Below are positions 37,772-48,090 of a DNA stretch of 52,988 bases, one piece after another (the stretch's first letter is position 1; the number at the start of each line of letters is the position of its first letter). The notes under the pieces were generated by a model that was not told where the DNA came from, searched no databases, and saw only the letters and a list, made by a program, of their open reading frames with translations. Origin of the DNA: Planktomarina sp. (GTDB lineage Bacteria > Pseudomonadota > Alphaproteobacteria > Rhodobacterales > Rhodobacteraceae); assembly GCA_017856985.1 (NCBI GenBank), contig JAFMEA010000010.1, forward strand, positions 1-52,988, given 5' to 3'. The position numbers were made by a program, and so were the translations under genes.

Positions 37772-38865
37772 CATTGCATTTTTATTTTGCAAAAAGGTTT
37801 TTTGTTTCATTTTTAATTGTTGCTAGTGCATTTCTAGTATTAATATTTATGATAGATTTTATTGAGCATCTACGTAGCTTTCGAGGTCAAGATGTGGCTT
37901 TCGTCGAGATTTTAGAATTAGTCGCTTTAAACGTTCCCTCTAGCTTGCATCAAACCCTCCCACTTATGATGATTTTGTGCAGCATTATGCTATTTTTGAG
38001 TCTTTCAAAAAGCAATGAATTGGTTGTGACTCGCGCAGCAGGCCGGTCAGCGGTTCGCTCACTAATAGGTCCTATCACGGCAGCATTCTTGATTGGAGTT
38101 ATTTCCATAATACTTCTCAATCCAATCGTCGCAGGAACAAAAAAACAATACGAAAATCGTACATCAGAGCTTTCTAATCTGCCGATCAACACTTCGTATC
38201 TATCGGCCAATGGACTATGGCTTCGCCAGGGGAATGAAACCACACAGACCGTTATTCATGCAGCTAACGCTAATCTTGATGGCACAAAGCTTTTTAACGT
38301 AATACTTCAAGACTTTAATCTTTCTGGAACAGCTATCAGACGGATTGCAGCAGAATCAGCATCTCTGGAAATTGGATATTGGCAATTAATAAATGCTAAG
38401 GAATGGCCGCTTGGACAAGGACAAAACCCCGAGGCTAACGTCGTTAGGCGATCAAATTACAAGCTTCCAACCGATCTTACAAAAAACCAAATACAAGATA
38501 GCTTTGCCACACCCGCATCCATACCTATCTGGCAATTACCTGCATTCATCCAACAACTTAAAAAAGCTGGTTTTTCTGCAAAACGCCATATTGTTTGGTT
38601 TCATATGGAAATAACACTTCCTATTTTTCTATCCGCAATTGTGATGATTGGGGCCGGTTGTACGATGCAACAAACTAGACAAGGAAAAACTAAACTGATG
38701 GTACTGATGGCTATTCTTTTTGGATTTTCTCTCTATTTCTTGCGAAATTTTGCGCAGATTTTGGGTGAAAATGGTCAGCTGCCAGAGGTTTGGACTGCCT
38801 GGATCCCACCTATGGCTGCTATAGGTCTTTCACTTGCATTCTTGTTGCATACTGAGGACGGTTGA
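37768..38865 (+). CDS. lptG: LPS export permease LptG
   Basis: Partner of LptF, 365 residues with the same three-plus-three membrane segment layout. FMIDFIEHLRSF, NVPSSLHQTLPLMMILCSIM and ELVVTRAAGRSA (coupling region) identify it. Its ATG overlaps the lptF stop by 4 bases, indicating coupled translation. lptB is not in the window. Confidence 0.94.
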   Translation: MTLHFYFAKRFFVSFLIVASAFLVLIFMIDFIEHLRSFRGQDVAFVEILELVALNVPSSLHQTLPLMMILCSIMLFLSLSKSNELVVTRAAGRSAVRSLIGPITAAFLIGVISIILLNPIVAGTKKQYENRTSELSNLPINTSYLSANGLWLRQGNETTQTVIHAANANLDGTKLFNVILQDFNLSGTAIRRIAAESASLEIGYWQLINAKEWPLGQGQNPEANVVRRSNYKLPTDLTKNQIQDSFATPASIPIWQLPAFIQQLKKAGFSAKRHIVWFHMEITLPIFLSAIVMIGAGCTMQQTRQGKTKLMVLMAILFGFSLYFLRNFAQILGENGQLPEVWTAWIPPMAAIGLSLAFLLHTEDG

Positions 38866-40998
38866 GTGCGATTAAACTTAGCAATTATCTTTATTATGTT
38901 TAGCAGTCTCAGTGCTGTAGCAGAAAATATTACAAATTTGATTGCGGATGAGATTAAAATAAATCAAGCGGGCGAACTGGTGGCCAGCGGTGCTGTGACC
39001 GTGTGGTATGAAGACCGTAAGGTCACTGCCAGCAGTATAACTTATGCCAGCCAAAATGATAAATTGATCATACGGGGACCCATACGTATAATTGATAACC
39101 AATCTACTATGATTTTGGGTGATCAGGCTGAGCTATCTGAAGATCTAAAAGTAGGCATAATAAAAAGTGCTAAGATAATTCTGGGCTACCAAGTTCAAAT
39201 AGCCGCTGCAAAAGTTTTACAAAAAGATGCTCGTTATTCAGAAGCTTTTAATATCGCAGCGACGTCGTGCCATGTTTGCCTTAACAAAACCCCACTTTGG
39301 CAAATTAGGGCTAGAAAAATTGTTCAGGATAAATTTGAAAAGCAAATCTATTTTGAACATGCGCAACTTAGAGTACTGGACATTCCAGTTTTCTATTTAC
39401 CATTCATGCGCCTGCCAGATCCATCTTTAAAAAGAGCCACTGGCTTGTTGGCTCCAAAACTAAAAACCTCCAGTGTTTTGAATACTGGAATAAAAATTCC
39501 TTACTTTATTAGGTTAAATAAACATAAAGATTTTACGATAACGCCGTTTTACTCGCCTAAAACAAAAACAATAGAGTATCGTTATCGACAGGCGTACACT
39601 TCAGGCTTCATGCTGATTGAAGGAGCCCTCACTCGTGACGCTCTAATACCAAATAAAAATCGTGGATATATTCTCAGTGATACTAGTTTGATTTTACAAA
39701 ATGGTTACAACCTAGGAATACAATTACAGGCCGTAAGTGACCCTTCTTACCTTTTTGAATATGATTTTGCGCAGCTTGATCGCCTTAATACTAAATTAGA
39801 GTTGTCACGTTCTATGCGATATCAAAATTCTGAAGTTAAGTTATCTAACTACCATTCACTGCGTGAAAATGAAAATAACGCCACCCAGCCAACCCTTGTC
39901 GCAGAAGGTGCAATAGAGAGCCGCTTAAATCCAGACATGATAAAGGGGGAAATTGGGCTAGAAGCTAATTTTTTGAAAAGCTACCGTTATTCAGACTTGA
40001 ATAACGATGGCCCAGACTCTGATACTTTAGTTGACGGTTATGACACCACTCGTCTGTCACTTTTGTCAAATTGGGACCATGGCTGGGAAATAGCAAATGG
40101 AATAATTTTGCATTTTGAGAACGAGTTCGGACTGTCGCAATACTACGTCCAACAACACGCCGATATTGGACCCAAAGCAACGCGAATGTTTGGTGTCGGC
40201 GCCGTTGGGTTGCGGTGGCCATGGTATCGTATTAATTCAAATGGTGGAATTGGGGTTGTTGAACCACAAATACAGCTGGTACGCTCAGTATCCAGCAACT
40301 CAGCGGTGCCAAACGACGACAGCACACAAGTCGAATTTGATGAAGGGAATTTATTCCGGCTAAACCGTGCTCCAGGGTTGGATTTGATTGAAAATGGAAG
40401 CCGATTAAATGTTGGATTGGCGGGTTCGCAGTTTATGGACAGTGGCTCTAATTTAAGTTGGAAAATTGGTAGGGTATTACGATCCGAGGCATTATCGACA
40501 TTCCCCTCAGGTTCTGGATTATCAAACTCAATTTCTGATTGGCTTTTAGCAACTAATTTTCAACAAAAAAATGGAATTGAATTAATTAATCGAGCACTGA
40601 TAGCATCTGATGGAGTAGTTACTAAATCCGAGACCAGTTTAAAGGTAAATAGAAATCAACACCAAATTAGGGCCACCCATGTTGAATTAACCAAAGATTC
40701 AAATATCTCACAAAATCAATCACTTAGCTCAGTGGCCTTAGAGTGGAACTATAATTTAAACTCTAATTGGCGATCTGACTCAAAATTTCAATTTGACTCT
40801 AACATTGGTCGCCTGTCCAAATTAGAGCTTGGTTTAAGATATGAAAATGAATGTGTAAATGTTGACTTATCAAGCTCCCGTAGTTTTTCCACGTCCAGTA
40901 CCCTGATTGATAAGACTGATTTTACTTTAAGTGTTGAGTTAACTGGTTTTTCCTCTAGTGATAGAAAAAATGCCAAAAGTCACAAATGTGGTGTTTAA
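38866..40998 (+). CDS. lptD: outer-membrane LPS assembly protein LptD
   Basis: Beta-barrel that inserts LPS into the outer leaflet. The 710 residues begin with a signal peptide (cleavage probably after SAVA, residue 19), an OstA/LptA-like jellyroll (about 25-130), then the barrel. The start is GTG immediately after the lptG stop. Four cysteines are visible: Cys135 and Cys138 in SCHVCLNK, Cys663 and Cys708. The N-terminal CxxC and two C-terminal Cys could form the inter-domain disulfides known from E. coli LptD, although the N-terminal pair is placed differently. YFEHAQLRVLDIPVFYLP is a family signature. surA follows closely. Confidence 0.93.
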   Translation: MRLNLAIIFIMFSSLSAVAENITNLIADEIKINQAGELVASGAVTVWYEDRKVTASSITYASQNDKLIIRGPIRIIDNQSTMILGDQAELSEDLKVGIIKSAKIILGYQVQIAAAKVLQKDARYSEAFNIAATSCHVCLNKTPLWQIRARKIVQDKFEKQIYFEHAQLRVLDIPVFYLPFMRLPDPSLKRATGLLAPKLKTSSVLNTGIKIPYFIRLNKHKDFTITPFYSPKTKTIEYRYRQAYTSGFMLIEGALTRDALIPNKNRGYILSDTSLILQNGYNLGIQLQAVSDPSYLFEYDFAQLDRLNTKLELSRSMRYQNSEVKLSNYHSLRENENNATQPTLVAEGAIESRLNPDMIKGEIGLEANFLKSYRYSDLNNDGPDSDTLVDGYDTTRLSLLSNWDHGWEIANGIILHFENEFGLSQYYVQQHADIGPKATRMFGVGAVGLRWPWYRINSNGGIGVVEPQIQLVRSVSSNSAVPNDDSTQVEFDEGNLFRLNRAPGLDLIENGSRLNVGLAGSQFMDSGSNLSWKIGRVLRSEALSTFPSGSGLSNSISDWLLATNFQQKNGIELINRALIASDGVVTKSETSLKVNRNQHQIRATHVELTKDSNISQNQSLSSVALEWNYNLNSNWRSDSKFQFDSNIGRLSKLELGLRYENECVNVDLSSSRSFSTSSTLIDKTDFTLSVELTGFSSSDRKNAKSHKCGV

Positions 40999-41014
40999 TA
41001 AGACGAGGTCCATA

Positions 41015-42211
41015 ATGCTCAAAATATTTGTGTCCTGGAGTTTGGTAGTATTTACTTTATTTAGCGTTCTTTCAAATAAACTTGCTGCTGAAGGTATTTT
41101 TGACACAATTATATCAGTTGATGGGGCAGCTATTACTAATTATGAATTAGAGCAACGTATCCTATTTTTTAGTTTTCTTAATGAACCAGGTGACACCCTT
41201 ATTAGTTCTCGCCAAAGTTTAATTGATGACCGCCTGAAAATGGCCGCAGGGAGTAAAGACGGCTTTGCACTGACCCCTACAGAACTAGAAAACGCGATGT
41301 TAGATTTTGCAAAAAATTCCAATCAAAGTCTTGGTGGACTTCTTAACCTTCTAAAGGAGGGAGGAGTTGATGCTGAAACATTTCGCGATTACGTAGAGGT
41401 TGGTGTTGTTTGGCGTGAAGTAGTACGCAAACGCTTCGGTTCGCAATCCCAGCCAACAGAATCTGAAATAGATCGAGCTTTGGCTGCTGAAAGAGCTGAA
41501 GGTGATATTAGTGTTTTATTAACAGAAATTGTATTACCAGCAGGTCCTAGCCAGTTAGAAGAAAGTCGAAAAATTGCCAGAGAGTTAGCCAAGATCACAT
41601 CTATTGGTAGTTTTTCAGAAAAAGCAAAAAAACTGTCAGTTTCCAGTTCACGGGATAACGGTGGAAAAATTCCATGGAGAAACTTAAAAGACCTCCCGAA
41701 CGGGCTACGTCAAATAATTGCAAGTCTCCGTCCCGGTCAGGTAGCAAAACCATTAGAAGTTCAAAATGCAATTGTATTATTTCAGTTGCGCGATGTTGAA
41801 GAATTGGGATTAAAAGCGCCAGAAATAATATCAATGAAGTTTGCAAAAATTACGGGCATTAATTCTGTGTTAGATTTAGCGACAAAAACTGTAAACTCAT
41901 GTAATGATCTCTATGGACTGGTAAAATTGGATAAAGATGTAGTTCTAGAGATGTTAACTCAGCATCCAGATGAAATTGAACAAGCTACAGCGCTTCGCTT
42001 AAATAGATTAGACAGGCACGAAATGAGTATCTTTTCTGATAGTCCAGATAGTATCGGAAATATGATAATGCTTTGCGAAAGAAACTATACAACCTCAGCA
42101 GATATATCACGCAGTGAGGTTGCCAAAAATATTAGAGCAGCACGCCTCACCAATTTAGCGGAAGGATATTTGGCTGAATTACGCACCAATGCTACGGTAA
42201 TATTTAAATGA
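41015..42211 (+). CDS. surA: periplasmic chaperone / peptidyl-prolyl isomerase SurA-like
   Basis: Chaperone for outer-membrane proteins. The 398 residues start with a signal peptide (MLKIFVSWSLVVFTLFSVLS, cleavage near KLAAEG), then the SurA N-domain with IISVDGAAITNYELEQRI, and one parvulin-like domain (about 160-265) with LLTEIVLPAG and a degenerate isomerase core. A second parvulin domain is missing, as usual in alphaproteobacteria. ATG at 41015 with GAGG 8 bases upstream gives a proper signal peptide; a start 57 bases earlier would overlap lptD. It sits between lptD, its best-known client, and pdxA. Confidence 0.9.
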   Translation: MLKIFVSWSLVVFTLFSVLSNKLAAEGIFDTIISVDGAAITNYELEQRILFFSFLNEPGDTLISSRQSLIDDRLKMAAGSKDGFALTPTELENAMLDFAKNSNQSLGGLLNLLKEGGVDAETFRDYVEVGVVWREVVRKRFGSQSQPTESEIDRALAAERAEGDISVLLTEIVLPAGPSQLEESRKIARELAKITSIGSFSEKAKKLSVSSSRDNGGKIPWRNLKDLPNGLRQIIASLRPGQVAKPLEVQNAIVLFQLRDVEELGLKAPEIISMKFAKITGINSVLDLATKTVNSCNDLYGLVKLDKDVVLEMLTQHPDEIEQATALRLNRLDRHEMSIFSDSPDSIGNMIMLCERNYTTSADISRSEVAKNIRAARLTNLAEGYLAELRTNATVIFK

Positions 42212-43185
42212 TTCTACGACCTCCTCTTGCAGTCACCTCTGGAGATCCTGCTGGAATTGGAATCGAAGTTTTTTTAGCGGCTCAAGAGGAAATAGGCGAA
42301 GAAATACCAATTGTTTGGTTTGGCGATAGCCAGCATTTGCCTAGAGAAAAATTATTCACTAGCTGGTCTCCAGAAAAACCAAAAGAATTAGCACCGGGAC
42401 TTAACTTATATCAAATTGACTTTAAAAACCCGGCAGAGCCCGGCAATGGTGATCCAGGAAATGCCCTAGGGGTTATAAACGCAATTAAAACAGCAACTAA
42501 TTTTGCAAAAGAAGGTAAAATCTCTGGCTTGTGTACAGCTCCTATTAATAAAAAAATTTTAAAAGAAGGTGCTAACTTTAATTTTCCAGGCCATACAGAA
42601 TATTTAGCCCACCTTTGCGGCGTAAAAAACGCAGTGATGATGCTTAGTTGCCCGCAACTTAGGGTAGTTCCACTTACAATCCACATACCCATATCTGATG
42701 TTGTCAAAAATATAACAAAAAGTTTGTTTGAAAGGACTGTGGAAGTTATTCATTCTAGTTTGATACTGGATTTTGGAATTAAAAATCCTAAAATTTCAGT
42801 TGCTGGGCTTAATCCTCATGCCAGTGAAGGGGGAAGTATTGGGAATGATGACATAGAGTATATTGGACCCTGGATCACCCAGCTTCAGTCTAAGGGCATT
42901 TCAATTTCTGGACCAAATCCCGCTGATACAATGTTCCACTTTAATGCCAGGTCACAGTACGACGTTGCGCTATGTATGTATCATGATCAGGCTTTAATAC
43001 CCTTAAAAACTTTAGATTTTTATGGTGGAACAAATATAACACTGGGGCTACCAATAGTACGCACTTCACCTGATCACGGAACAGCGTTTGACATAGCAGG
43101 TCAGGGCATTGCAAACAAAAAATCGATGGTGGAAGCAATACGAGCTGCAGATTTGATAATCAAGGCACGCCATAATGCAAATTGA
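42208..43185 (+). CDS. pdxA: 4-hydroxythreonine-4-phosphate dehydrogenase
   Basis: NAD-dependent enzyme of pyridoxal-phosphate synthesis. The 325 residues contain [28 protein letters not shown] (metal His), [28 protein letters not shown] and [14 protein letters not shown] with the other metal ligands. Overlaps the surA stop by 4 bases and ksgA by 11, so it is embedded in the operon. Confidence 0.97.
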   Translation: MILRPPLAVTSGDPAGIGIEVFLAAQEEIGEEIPIVWFGDSQHLPREKLFTSWSPEKPKELAPGLNLYQIDFKNPAEPGNGDPGNALGVINAIKTATNFAKEGKISGLCTAPINKKILKEGANFNFPGHTEYLAHLCGVKNAVMMLSCPQLRVVPLTIHIPISDVVKNITKSLFERTVEVIHSSLILDFGIKNPKISVAGLNPHASEGGSIGNDDIEYIGPWITQLQSKGISISGPNPADTMFHFNARSQYDVALCMYHDQALIPLKTLDFYGGTNITLGLPIVRTSPDHGTAFDIAGQGIANKKSMVEAIRAADLIIKARHNAN

Positions 43186-44011
43186 CTCTCTACCCCCTCT
43201 GCGTGAAGTCATTGCAAATCATAGGTTAGATGCACAAAGGTCTTTAGGACAAAATTTTATACTTGATCTTAATTTAACCGCAAAAATTGCACGGCTTGCG
43301 GGCGTTTTAAAAGGCCATGATATTCTGGAAGTAGGCCCTGGACCAGGTGGTTTGACCCGTGGCCTGTTAACAGAAGGCGCGCGTAAAGTTGTCGTACTTG
43401 AAAAAGATTCAAGATGCCTACCCGCTTTAAAAGAGATTGCTGATGTGTATGGCGATAAATTAGAAATATTTAATGTGGACGCACTTAATTTCAACGCGAT
43501 TATCCATTTAAAAAAACCCGTCCGTATTGTCTGTAATCTACCATACAATATAGGCACAGAGTTACTGATACGTTGGCTTACGCCGACAGAATGGCCGCCC
43601 TTTTGGCACACTATGACTTTGATGTTTCAAAAAGAAGTCGCTGAACGAATAACGGCGCTACCAGGAACCAAATCATATGGCCGCCTTGCAATATTAAGTC
43701 AGTGGAAAACCGATGCTAAAATCGTGATGTCATTGCCCCCAGAGGTATTTTCACCGCCACCAAAAGTACATTCTGCCGTAGTACATTTTGAGGCTTTGAC
43801 ATCACCTCGTTTTCCTGCGCCCGCAAAGTTATTGTCATCTACCGTAGCTATGGCATTCAATCAACGCCGCAAGATGCTGCGCTCAAGCCTTAAATCTGCA
43901 GCGCCCAATATTGAGAAAATACTGCAAGACACTGGACTTGATCCGACAGCGCGCGCTGAAGAAGTTTCTCTTGAACAATTTTGTGCTCTTGCGAGGCAGC
44001 TGGCTGATTAG
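43175..44011 (+). CDS. rsmA: 16S rRNA (A1518/A1519-N6,N6)-dimethyltransferase
   Basis: KsgA/RsmA dimethylates two adenines in helix 45 of 16S rRNA. The 278 residues have [14 protein letters not shown] motif [16 protein letters not shown], catalytic [14 protein letters not shown] and [13 protein letters not shown] in the C-terminal helical domain. The ATG lies 11 bases inside pdxA. It is convergent with the DUF4167 gene, 6 bases between stops. Confidence 0.97.
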   Translation: MQIDSLPPLREVIANHRLDAQRSLGQNFILDLNLTAKIARLAGVLKGHDILEVGPGPGGLTRGLLTEGARKVVVLEKDSRCLPALKEIADVYGDKLEIFNVDALNFNAIIHLKKPVRIVCNLPYNIGTELLIRWLTPTEWPPFWHTMTLMFQKEVAERITALPGTKSYGRLAILSQWKTDAKIVMSLPPEVFSPPPKVHSAVVHFEALTSPRFPAPAKLLSSTVAMAFNQRRKMLRSSLKSAAPNIEKILQDTGLDPTARAEEVSLEQFCALARQLAD

Positions 44012-44017
44012 TAATAT

Positions 44018-44617
44018 CTAATGCCCAGTTTCTTTCGCCTCTCCTGATGGGAGCGAGTGAGGACTAGATAAATCTTCGCTAACAACTTTTGCTGTTCGCC
44101 GCGGACGAGTTTTCTGAGGTGGGCTTTTTTCAGCATCAACATTTTCTAAATCTTGTTGCAATTCTGAAGTTGAAACACTGTCAACAATTGGGACCGCTGC
44201 CGGTCGCTCAGAAGTTCCCAAATTTGTAACTTCAGGAGTGTCCACAACAGGTTTATCATTTTCAACCCCATCTGCACGCTCACCTCGTTCGTGATCGCGT
44301 TGGGCCTGTTTTTCACGGTTCTCGCGACTCTCACGATCCTGCTGTTCCCGACGCAAGTCAATTTCACGTTGCGCGTCAGCTTGAAGGCGCATGTAGTGTT
44401 CAGCATGTTGTTGGAAGTTTTCAGCAGCAACCCGATCTCCTGAAAGCTGAGCGTCACGAGTTAGTTGTTGATATTTTTCAATAACCTGTTGTGGAGTACC
44501 ACGAACTTTACCCTCTGGGCCGGAGCTATCAAACACGCGGTTCAACACATTGGCAGCAGATCGATTGTTATTATTACGGTTATTCTTCGAGCGAGGGCGC
44601 GGTTTTGAAGATCTCAT
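44018..44617 (-). CDS. DUF4167 protein (alphaproteobacterial)
   Basis: Uncharacterised protein of 199 residues. The N-terminus is Arg/Lys/Asn-rich and low-complexity (SKNNRNNNNRSAANV). The conserved block VFDSSGPEGKVRGTPQQVIEKYQQLTRDAQLSGDRVAAENFQQHAEHY follows (positions about 28-75; key residues Phe29, Gly33, Pro34, Gly36, and the Tyr of the QHAEHY end). Then comes a long charged Arg/Glu-rich region and a disordered tail. The basic Arg/Asn start suggests nucleic-acid binding; no function is established. It lies with prmC and prfA, the usual alphaproteobacterial neighbourhood, which hints at a translation link. Confidence 0.9.
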   Translation of the reverse strand: MRSSKPRPRSKNNRNNNNRSAANVLNRVFDSSGPEGKVRGTPQQVIEKYQQLTRDAQLSGDRVAAENFQQHAEHYMRLQADAQREIDLRREQQDRESRENREKQAQRDHERGERADGVENDKPVVDTPEVTNLGTSERPAAVPIVDSVSTSELQQDLENVDAEKSPPQKTRPRRTAKVVSEDLSSPHSLPSGEAKETGH

Positions 44618-44789
44618 ATGATGTAATTAGCCTATTTGGCGAGTGACCCTTAAAGCGATAGCCCTGTTCGGTCATGTTGGGGTTAAATTAGTGACAAGCA
44701 CTTTTGCTGTATCAACGTTTGCTTAAAAGCATGCCAGACAGAAATCAGCAAGTTAAAAATTAAAAATAATATAATTTATCTATTTATGG

Positions 44790-45626
44790 TCACTTTGAGC
44801 AACATGTTATCATACGGTCGCATCCATTTAAATCCGGCACTACCCGTATATCTTGAAATCCACTTGTATTAAGTATCTCTGCCACTAATGGCCCTTGGTC
44901 ATACCCAATTTCAAAAACCAACCTAGCCCCCACAGCCATAAATTTTTGGGCACTCATTGCGATTTTTTTAAAGGAACCCAGCCCGTCTTCATTATCAGTC
45001 AAAGCCATCATTGGTTCCTTTAATACCTCCGGAGAAAGGCGTTCCAACTGGTTAGGATGAATATACGGAGGGTTAGCAACAATTAAATCAAATTTCTGTT
45101 TTTCAACATTAGAAAACCAATTTGATAAAGAAAAATGCGCTCTATTCTGTAGATGCAAATTTTTTGCATTTTTTCTTGCAACTGCTATCGCCGCTTCAGA
45201 TATATCTACCCCTAGCCCTTGGGCACTCAGATTTTTTGCTAATAAAGAGAGCAATATACAACCAGAACCAGTTCCCAAATCAAGTACATTTTGACAACTT
45301 TCTTTCAGTGCCTCGACAACTAATAGCTCAGTTTCGGGACGTGGGTCGAGTACATCAGGTGTTACAAAAAAGCGATGCTCGAAAAAATCACGGTATCCCA
45401 AGATATGTGATACAGGTACGCGGCTTAGGCGTTTTTGGATTACCTCTCCAAATCTTTCTAATTGAGTTTTATCTAGAAAGTTACCGCCAAGTAGTGAAGC
45501 CTGGTGCGGGGCAACTTTCAATACTGAAGACATTAAAATACGTGCATCAAGATGAGCGCCTTCAATACCCGCCAAGGCAAGCTGGCGAGTTGCATCCAGA
45601 ACCGCTGATCCAATAGTCTTTGTCAT
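44790..45626 (-). CDS. prmC: release factor glutamine methyltransferase
   Basis: Methylates the Gln of the GGQ motif in RF1 and RF2. The 278 residues include the N-terminal helical recognition domain (to about 85) and the methyltransferase domain with [16 protein letters not shown] and the catalytic NPPY (185-188) in [11 protein letters not shown]. The start overlaps the prfA stop by 4 bases, so enzyme and substrate are translationally coupled. Confidence 0.96.
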   Translation of the reverse strand: MTKTIGSAVLDATRQLALAGIEGAHLDARILMSSVLKVAPHQASLLGGNFLDKTQLERFGEVIQKRLSRVPVSHILGYRDFFEHRFFVTPDVLDPRPETELLVVEALKESCQNVLDLGTGSGCILLSLLAKNLSAQGLGVDISEAAIAVARKNAKNLHLQNRAHFSLSNWFSNVEKQKFDLIVANPPYIHPNQLERLSPEVLKEPMMALTDNEDGLGSFKKIAMSAQKFMAVGARLVFEIGYDQGPLVAEILNTSGFQDIRVVPDLNGCDRMITCCSK

Positions 45627-46672
45627 GCGCTTATTTCTGCCAACAGCTTAGCTTGCGCCTCGGCCGTTAGGGCATCAATAATTTCACCCAAATCACCATG
45701 AAGAATTTGATCCAAACGATATAATGTCAAACCGATCCTATGATCTGTCATTCTGCCTTGTGGAAAGTTGTAAGTTCGGATCCTTTCTGAACGGTCTCCA
45801 GACCCAACCTGAGATTTGCGGTCAGCAGACCGTTCGCCATCCACCCTCGCACGTTCCAAGTCGTAAAGTCGCGTCTTTAAGACTTGCATTGCAATTTCTC
45901 GGTTCCGGTGTTGGGATTTCTCAGAGCTAACTACAATTAATCCAGTAGGTAAGTGGGTAATTCGTACAGCAGAATCTGTTGTATTTACGTGTTGGCCCCC
46001 GGCACCGCTTGCTCGCATTGTGTCAATACGGATGTCGTTAGTTTCAATATGTATATCTACGTCCTCTGCCTCTGGCAAAACTGCAACGGTCGCGGCAGAA
46101 GTATGTACGCGCCCCCCACTTTCAGTAGTTGGAACACGCTGAACACGGTGAACACCAGATTCGTATTTTAGTTTTGCAAAAACACCAGCCCCCTTGATAT
46201 TTACCACTAACTCTTTGAGCCCACCCAACTCAGTAGTTTGATTTTCCACCACTTGAAAAGTCCAACCTTGAGTTTCTACATAACGCTGATACATCCGCAT
46301 CAAATCTCCAGCAAACAGGGCAGCTTCATCCCCACCGGTCCCAGGTCGGATTTCCATAATGACAGAACGCGCATCCGCCGCATCTTTTGGTAGAAGAGTA
46401 ATTTGTAAATTATATTCTGCTTTTGGTAGAGCCGCCCGTAATATAGGCAACTCTTCTTTCGCCAGTTCTCGCATTTCTAAATCTTCTAACATTGCCTCAG
46501 CGTCAGCAATATTACGAACCAAACCTTGATAAGCCCTCACCTCTTCCACCACCGGCTTCAAATCAGAATACTCCTTAGCCAATTTCGCTATATCGCTAGA
46601 TCCCTCAGCCATTTGAGCTTCCAAAAATTCAAATCGTTGTGTAATTTGGATTAATATATTTTCTGTTATCAT
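45623..46672 (-). CDS. prfA: peptide chain release factor 1
   Basis: Terminates translation at UAA and UAG. Within 349 residues are [20 protein letters not shown], the stop-codon region [19 protein letters not shown] (here PTT where E. coli has PAT; still PxT), and the GGQ loop [16 protein letters not shown] with Gln227, the PrmC target. AAAGGTGA lies 9 bases before the ATG. Followed by prmC. Confidence 0.97.
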   Translation of the reverse strand: MITENILIQITQRFEFLEAQMAEGSSDIAKLAKEYSDLKPVVEEVRAYQGLVRNIADAEAMLEDLEMRELAKEELPILRAALPKAEYNLQITLLPKDAADARSVIMEIRPGTGGDEAALFAGDLMRMYQRYVETQGWTFQVVENQTTELGGLKELVVNIKGAGVFAKLKYESGVHRVQRVPTTESGGRVHTSAATVAVLPEAEDVDIHIETNDIRIDTMRASGAGGQHVNTTDSAVRITHLPTGLIVVSSEKSQHRNREIAMQVLKTRLYDLERARVDGERSADRKSQVGSGDRSERIRTYNFPQGRMTDHRIGLTLYRLDQILHGDLGEIIDALTAEAQAKLLAEISA

Positions 46673-47134
46673 ACTTTAAGTTCACCTTTGTTTGGTTTTT
46701 GATCACGTGTATAGTTTGTTAGGGTTAACAAATTAGTGACCCAACCACGCCAAATTGCGTTTTTTGCTTGCACCCAAATCGTAGAATCCAATGATAAGTT
46801 GGCCCCAAACGTGAACCCAATCACCTTCTCGCCAAAGCTCTGTGATGTGAGGAAATCTCCAGGGCCAAGACCGCAAAACACCAATAATATATGCCTAATT
46901 GAAATAATTTGAAACCATAGTGGCAGCCAAATTTTATTTCTCAAATCATCAAAAAAAATGTCACTCCGTAAAATGTAGCACCCCCCCCAGCTTTGCCATC
47001 TCAGTGGAACCTCCAGCCAACTTTTGTTCCCATAATGGCTAACTGAAAACGGCCAAAAGAAAAATAACGGTTTGTGAACGAGAAAAGTGGCTAGTCAAAG
47101 ATATATTATTTTCAATTCAATGGCCAAATTAAAA
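46673..47134. other. 462-base intergenic region between ureohydrolase operon and prfA
   Basis: The stretch should contain the 3' end of the ureohydrolase transcript and the prfA promoter. Visible elements: a small inverted repeat TTTGTTA-GGGT-TAACAAA (46715-46732) and a run of eight C (46981-46988). A 91-codon open frame (46669-46944, minus) ends overlapping the prfA start by 4 bases, but resembles no protein I know and has no recognisable ribosome-binding site; I do not call it a gene. Confidence 0.4.
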
Positions 47135-48076
47135 TTAACGGAACTTCACACCGGGTAAAATACAAAGAATTTCAAACATTAAATTAGCCGCGGTTAATGC
47201 TGTATTTCCAGAGGTATCATACATCGGGCTCACTTCAACCATATCAAAACCTATAATATTAAGACCACGCAAAGCTCGAATAAACTCCATTGCTTGAGGG
47301 GTGGTAAGACCCCCAATTTCGGGTGTGCCAGTACCTGGAGCATAGGCCGGATCTAAGCTATCAATATCATAGCTGAGATAACAAGGATGAGACCCAATTG
47401 CACTTTGAACATCTTTACCTAAAGGCGTCAGAGATTTATGCCATATATCAGGCGCTGTAATCATGTTGAAACCCCAGCCCGCCGCTTCAGAAAAATCTAA
47501 AGCGGTATAGCCAGTACCACGTAAGCCTACCTGAAATACTAACTCTGGCACCAGAAGCCCCTCCTCATAAGCCCTACGAAACACTGTCCCATGAGTTTCA
47601 CGTTCGCCAAACATATCATCATTAACATCTGCATGCGCATCAACATGAACTAGAGCTACAGGCCCGTGTTTTTTTGCGATAGACCTTAAAATTGGTAAGG
47701 TAAGTGAATGATCGCCACCCATTGTGGCCGGCAAAACAGAATAATCATGTAAGCGATCATATGTCGCTTCAATAATCTTTAAACTATCCACTAACGAGAA
47801 TGTATTTATACTAACATCACCCAAGTCTGCTATCTGAAGACTATCAAAAGGAGCCGCGCCCGTTTGCAAATTGTATGGGCGTATCATAGCGCTTTCCTGC
47901 CTGATTTGCTTGGGACCAAAGCGTGTCCCAGACCTCCAACTCGTACCTATATCTATGGGGACTCCCATAAAACATACGTCTAATCCTTCCGGGCTGGTAG
48001 CCTCAGGCAATCGCATGAATGTTTGTGGTCCGGAAAACCGGGCCATATCATTTCCTGAGATGGGTTGGTTTGGCAT
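47135..48076 (-). CDS. gbuA: arginase-family ureohydrolase, guanidinobutyrase-like
   Basis: Manganese (or nickel)-type ureohydrolase of 313 residues that releases urea from a guanidino compound. Metal ligands are in MGGDHSLTLPI, HVDAHADVND and SYDIDSLDPAYAPGTGTPE. IRPYNLQTGAAPFDSLQIAD, GDVSINTF and SPMYDTSGNTAL closely resemble Pseudomonas guanidinobutyrase as I remember it, more than agmatinase. Guanidinobutyrate to 4-aminobutyrate plus urea is therefore the best guess; guanidinopropionate or free guanidine cannot be excluded. It is 14 bases downstream of a second paralogue, in one operon. Urease genes are not in the window. Confidence 0.82.
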   Translation of the reverse strand: MPNQPISGNDMARFSGPQTFMRLPEATSPEGLDVCFMGVPIDIGTSWRSGTRFGPKQIRQESAMIRPYNLQTGAAPFDSLQIADLGDVSINTFSLVDSLKIIEATYDRLHDYSVLPATMGGDHSLTLPILRSIAKKHGPVALVHVDAHADVNDDMFGERETHGTVFRRAYEEGLLVPELVFQVGLRGTGYTALDFSEAAGWGFNMITAPDIWHKSLTPLGKDVQSAIGSHPCYLSYDIDSLDPAYAPGTGTPEIGGLTTPQAMEFIRALRGLNIIGFDMVEVSPMYDTSGNTALTAANLMFEILCILPGVKFR

Positions 48077-48090
48077 TAAATTTTCCCCTC

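Noticed and set aside
46669-46944. 91-codon open frame on the minus strand ending 4 bases into prfA
   Set aside because: The stop/start overlap looks operon-like, but there is no ribosome-binding site, the product resembles nothing known, and the composition looks like translated non-coding DNA.
46981-46988. Run of eight C as a phase-variation tract
   Set aside because: It lies in non-coding DNA, not in a gene or an evident promoter spacer.
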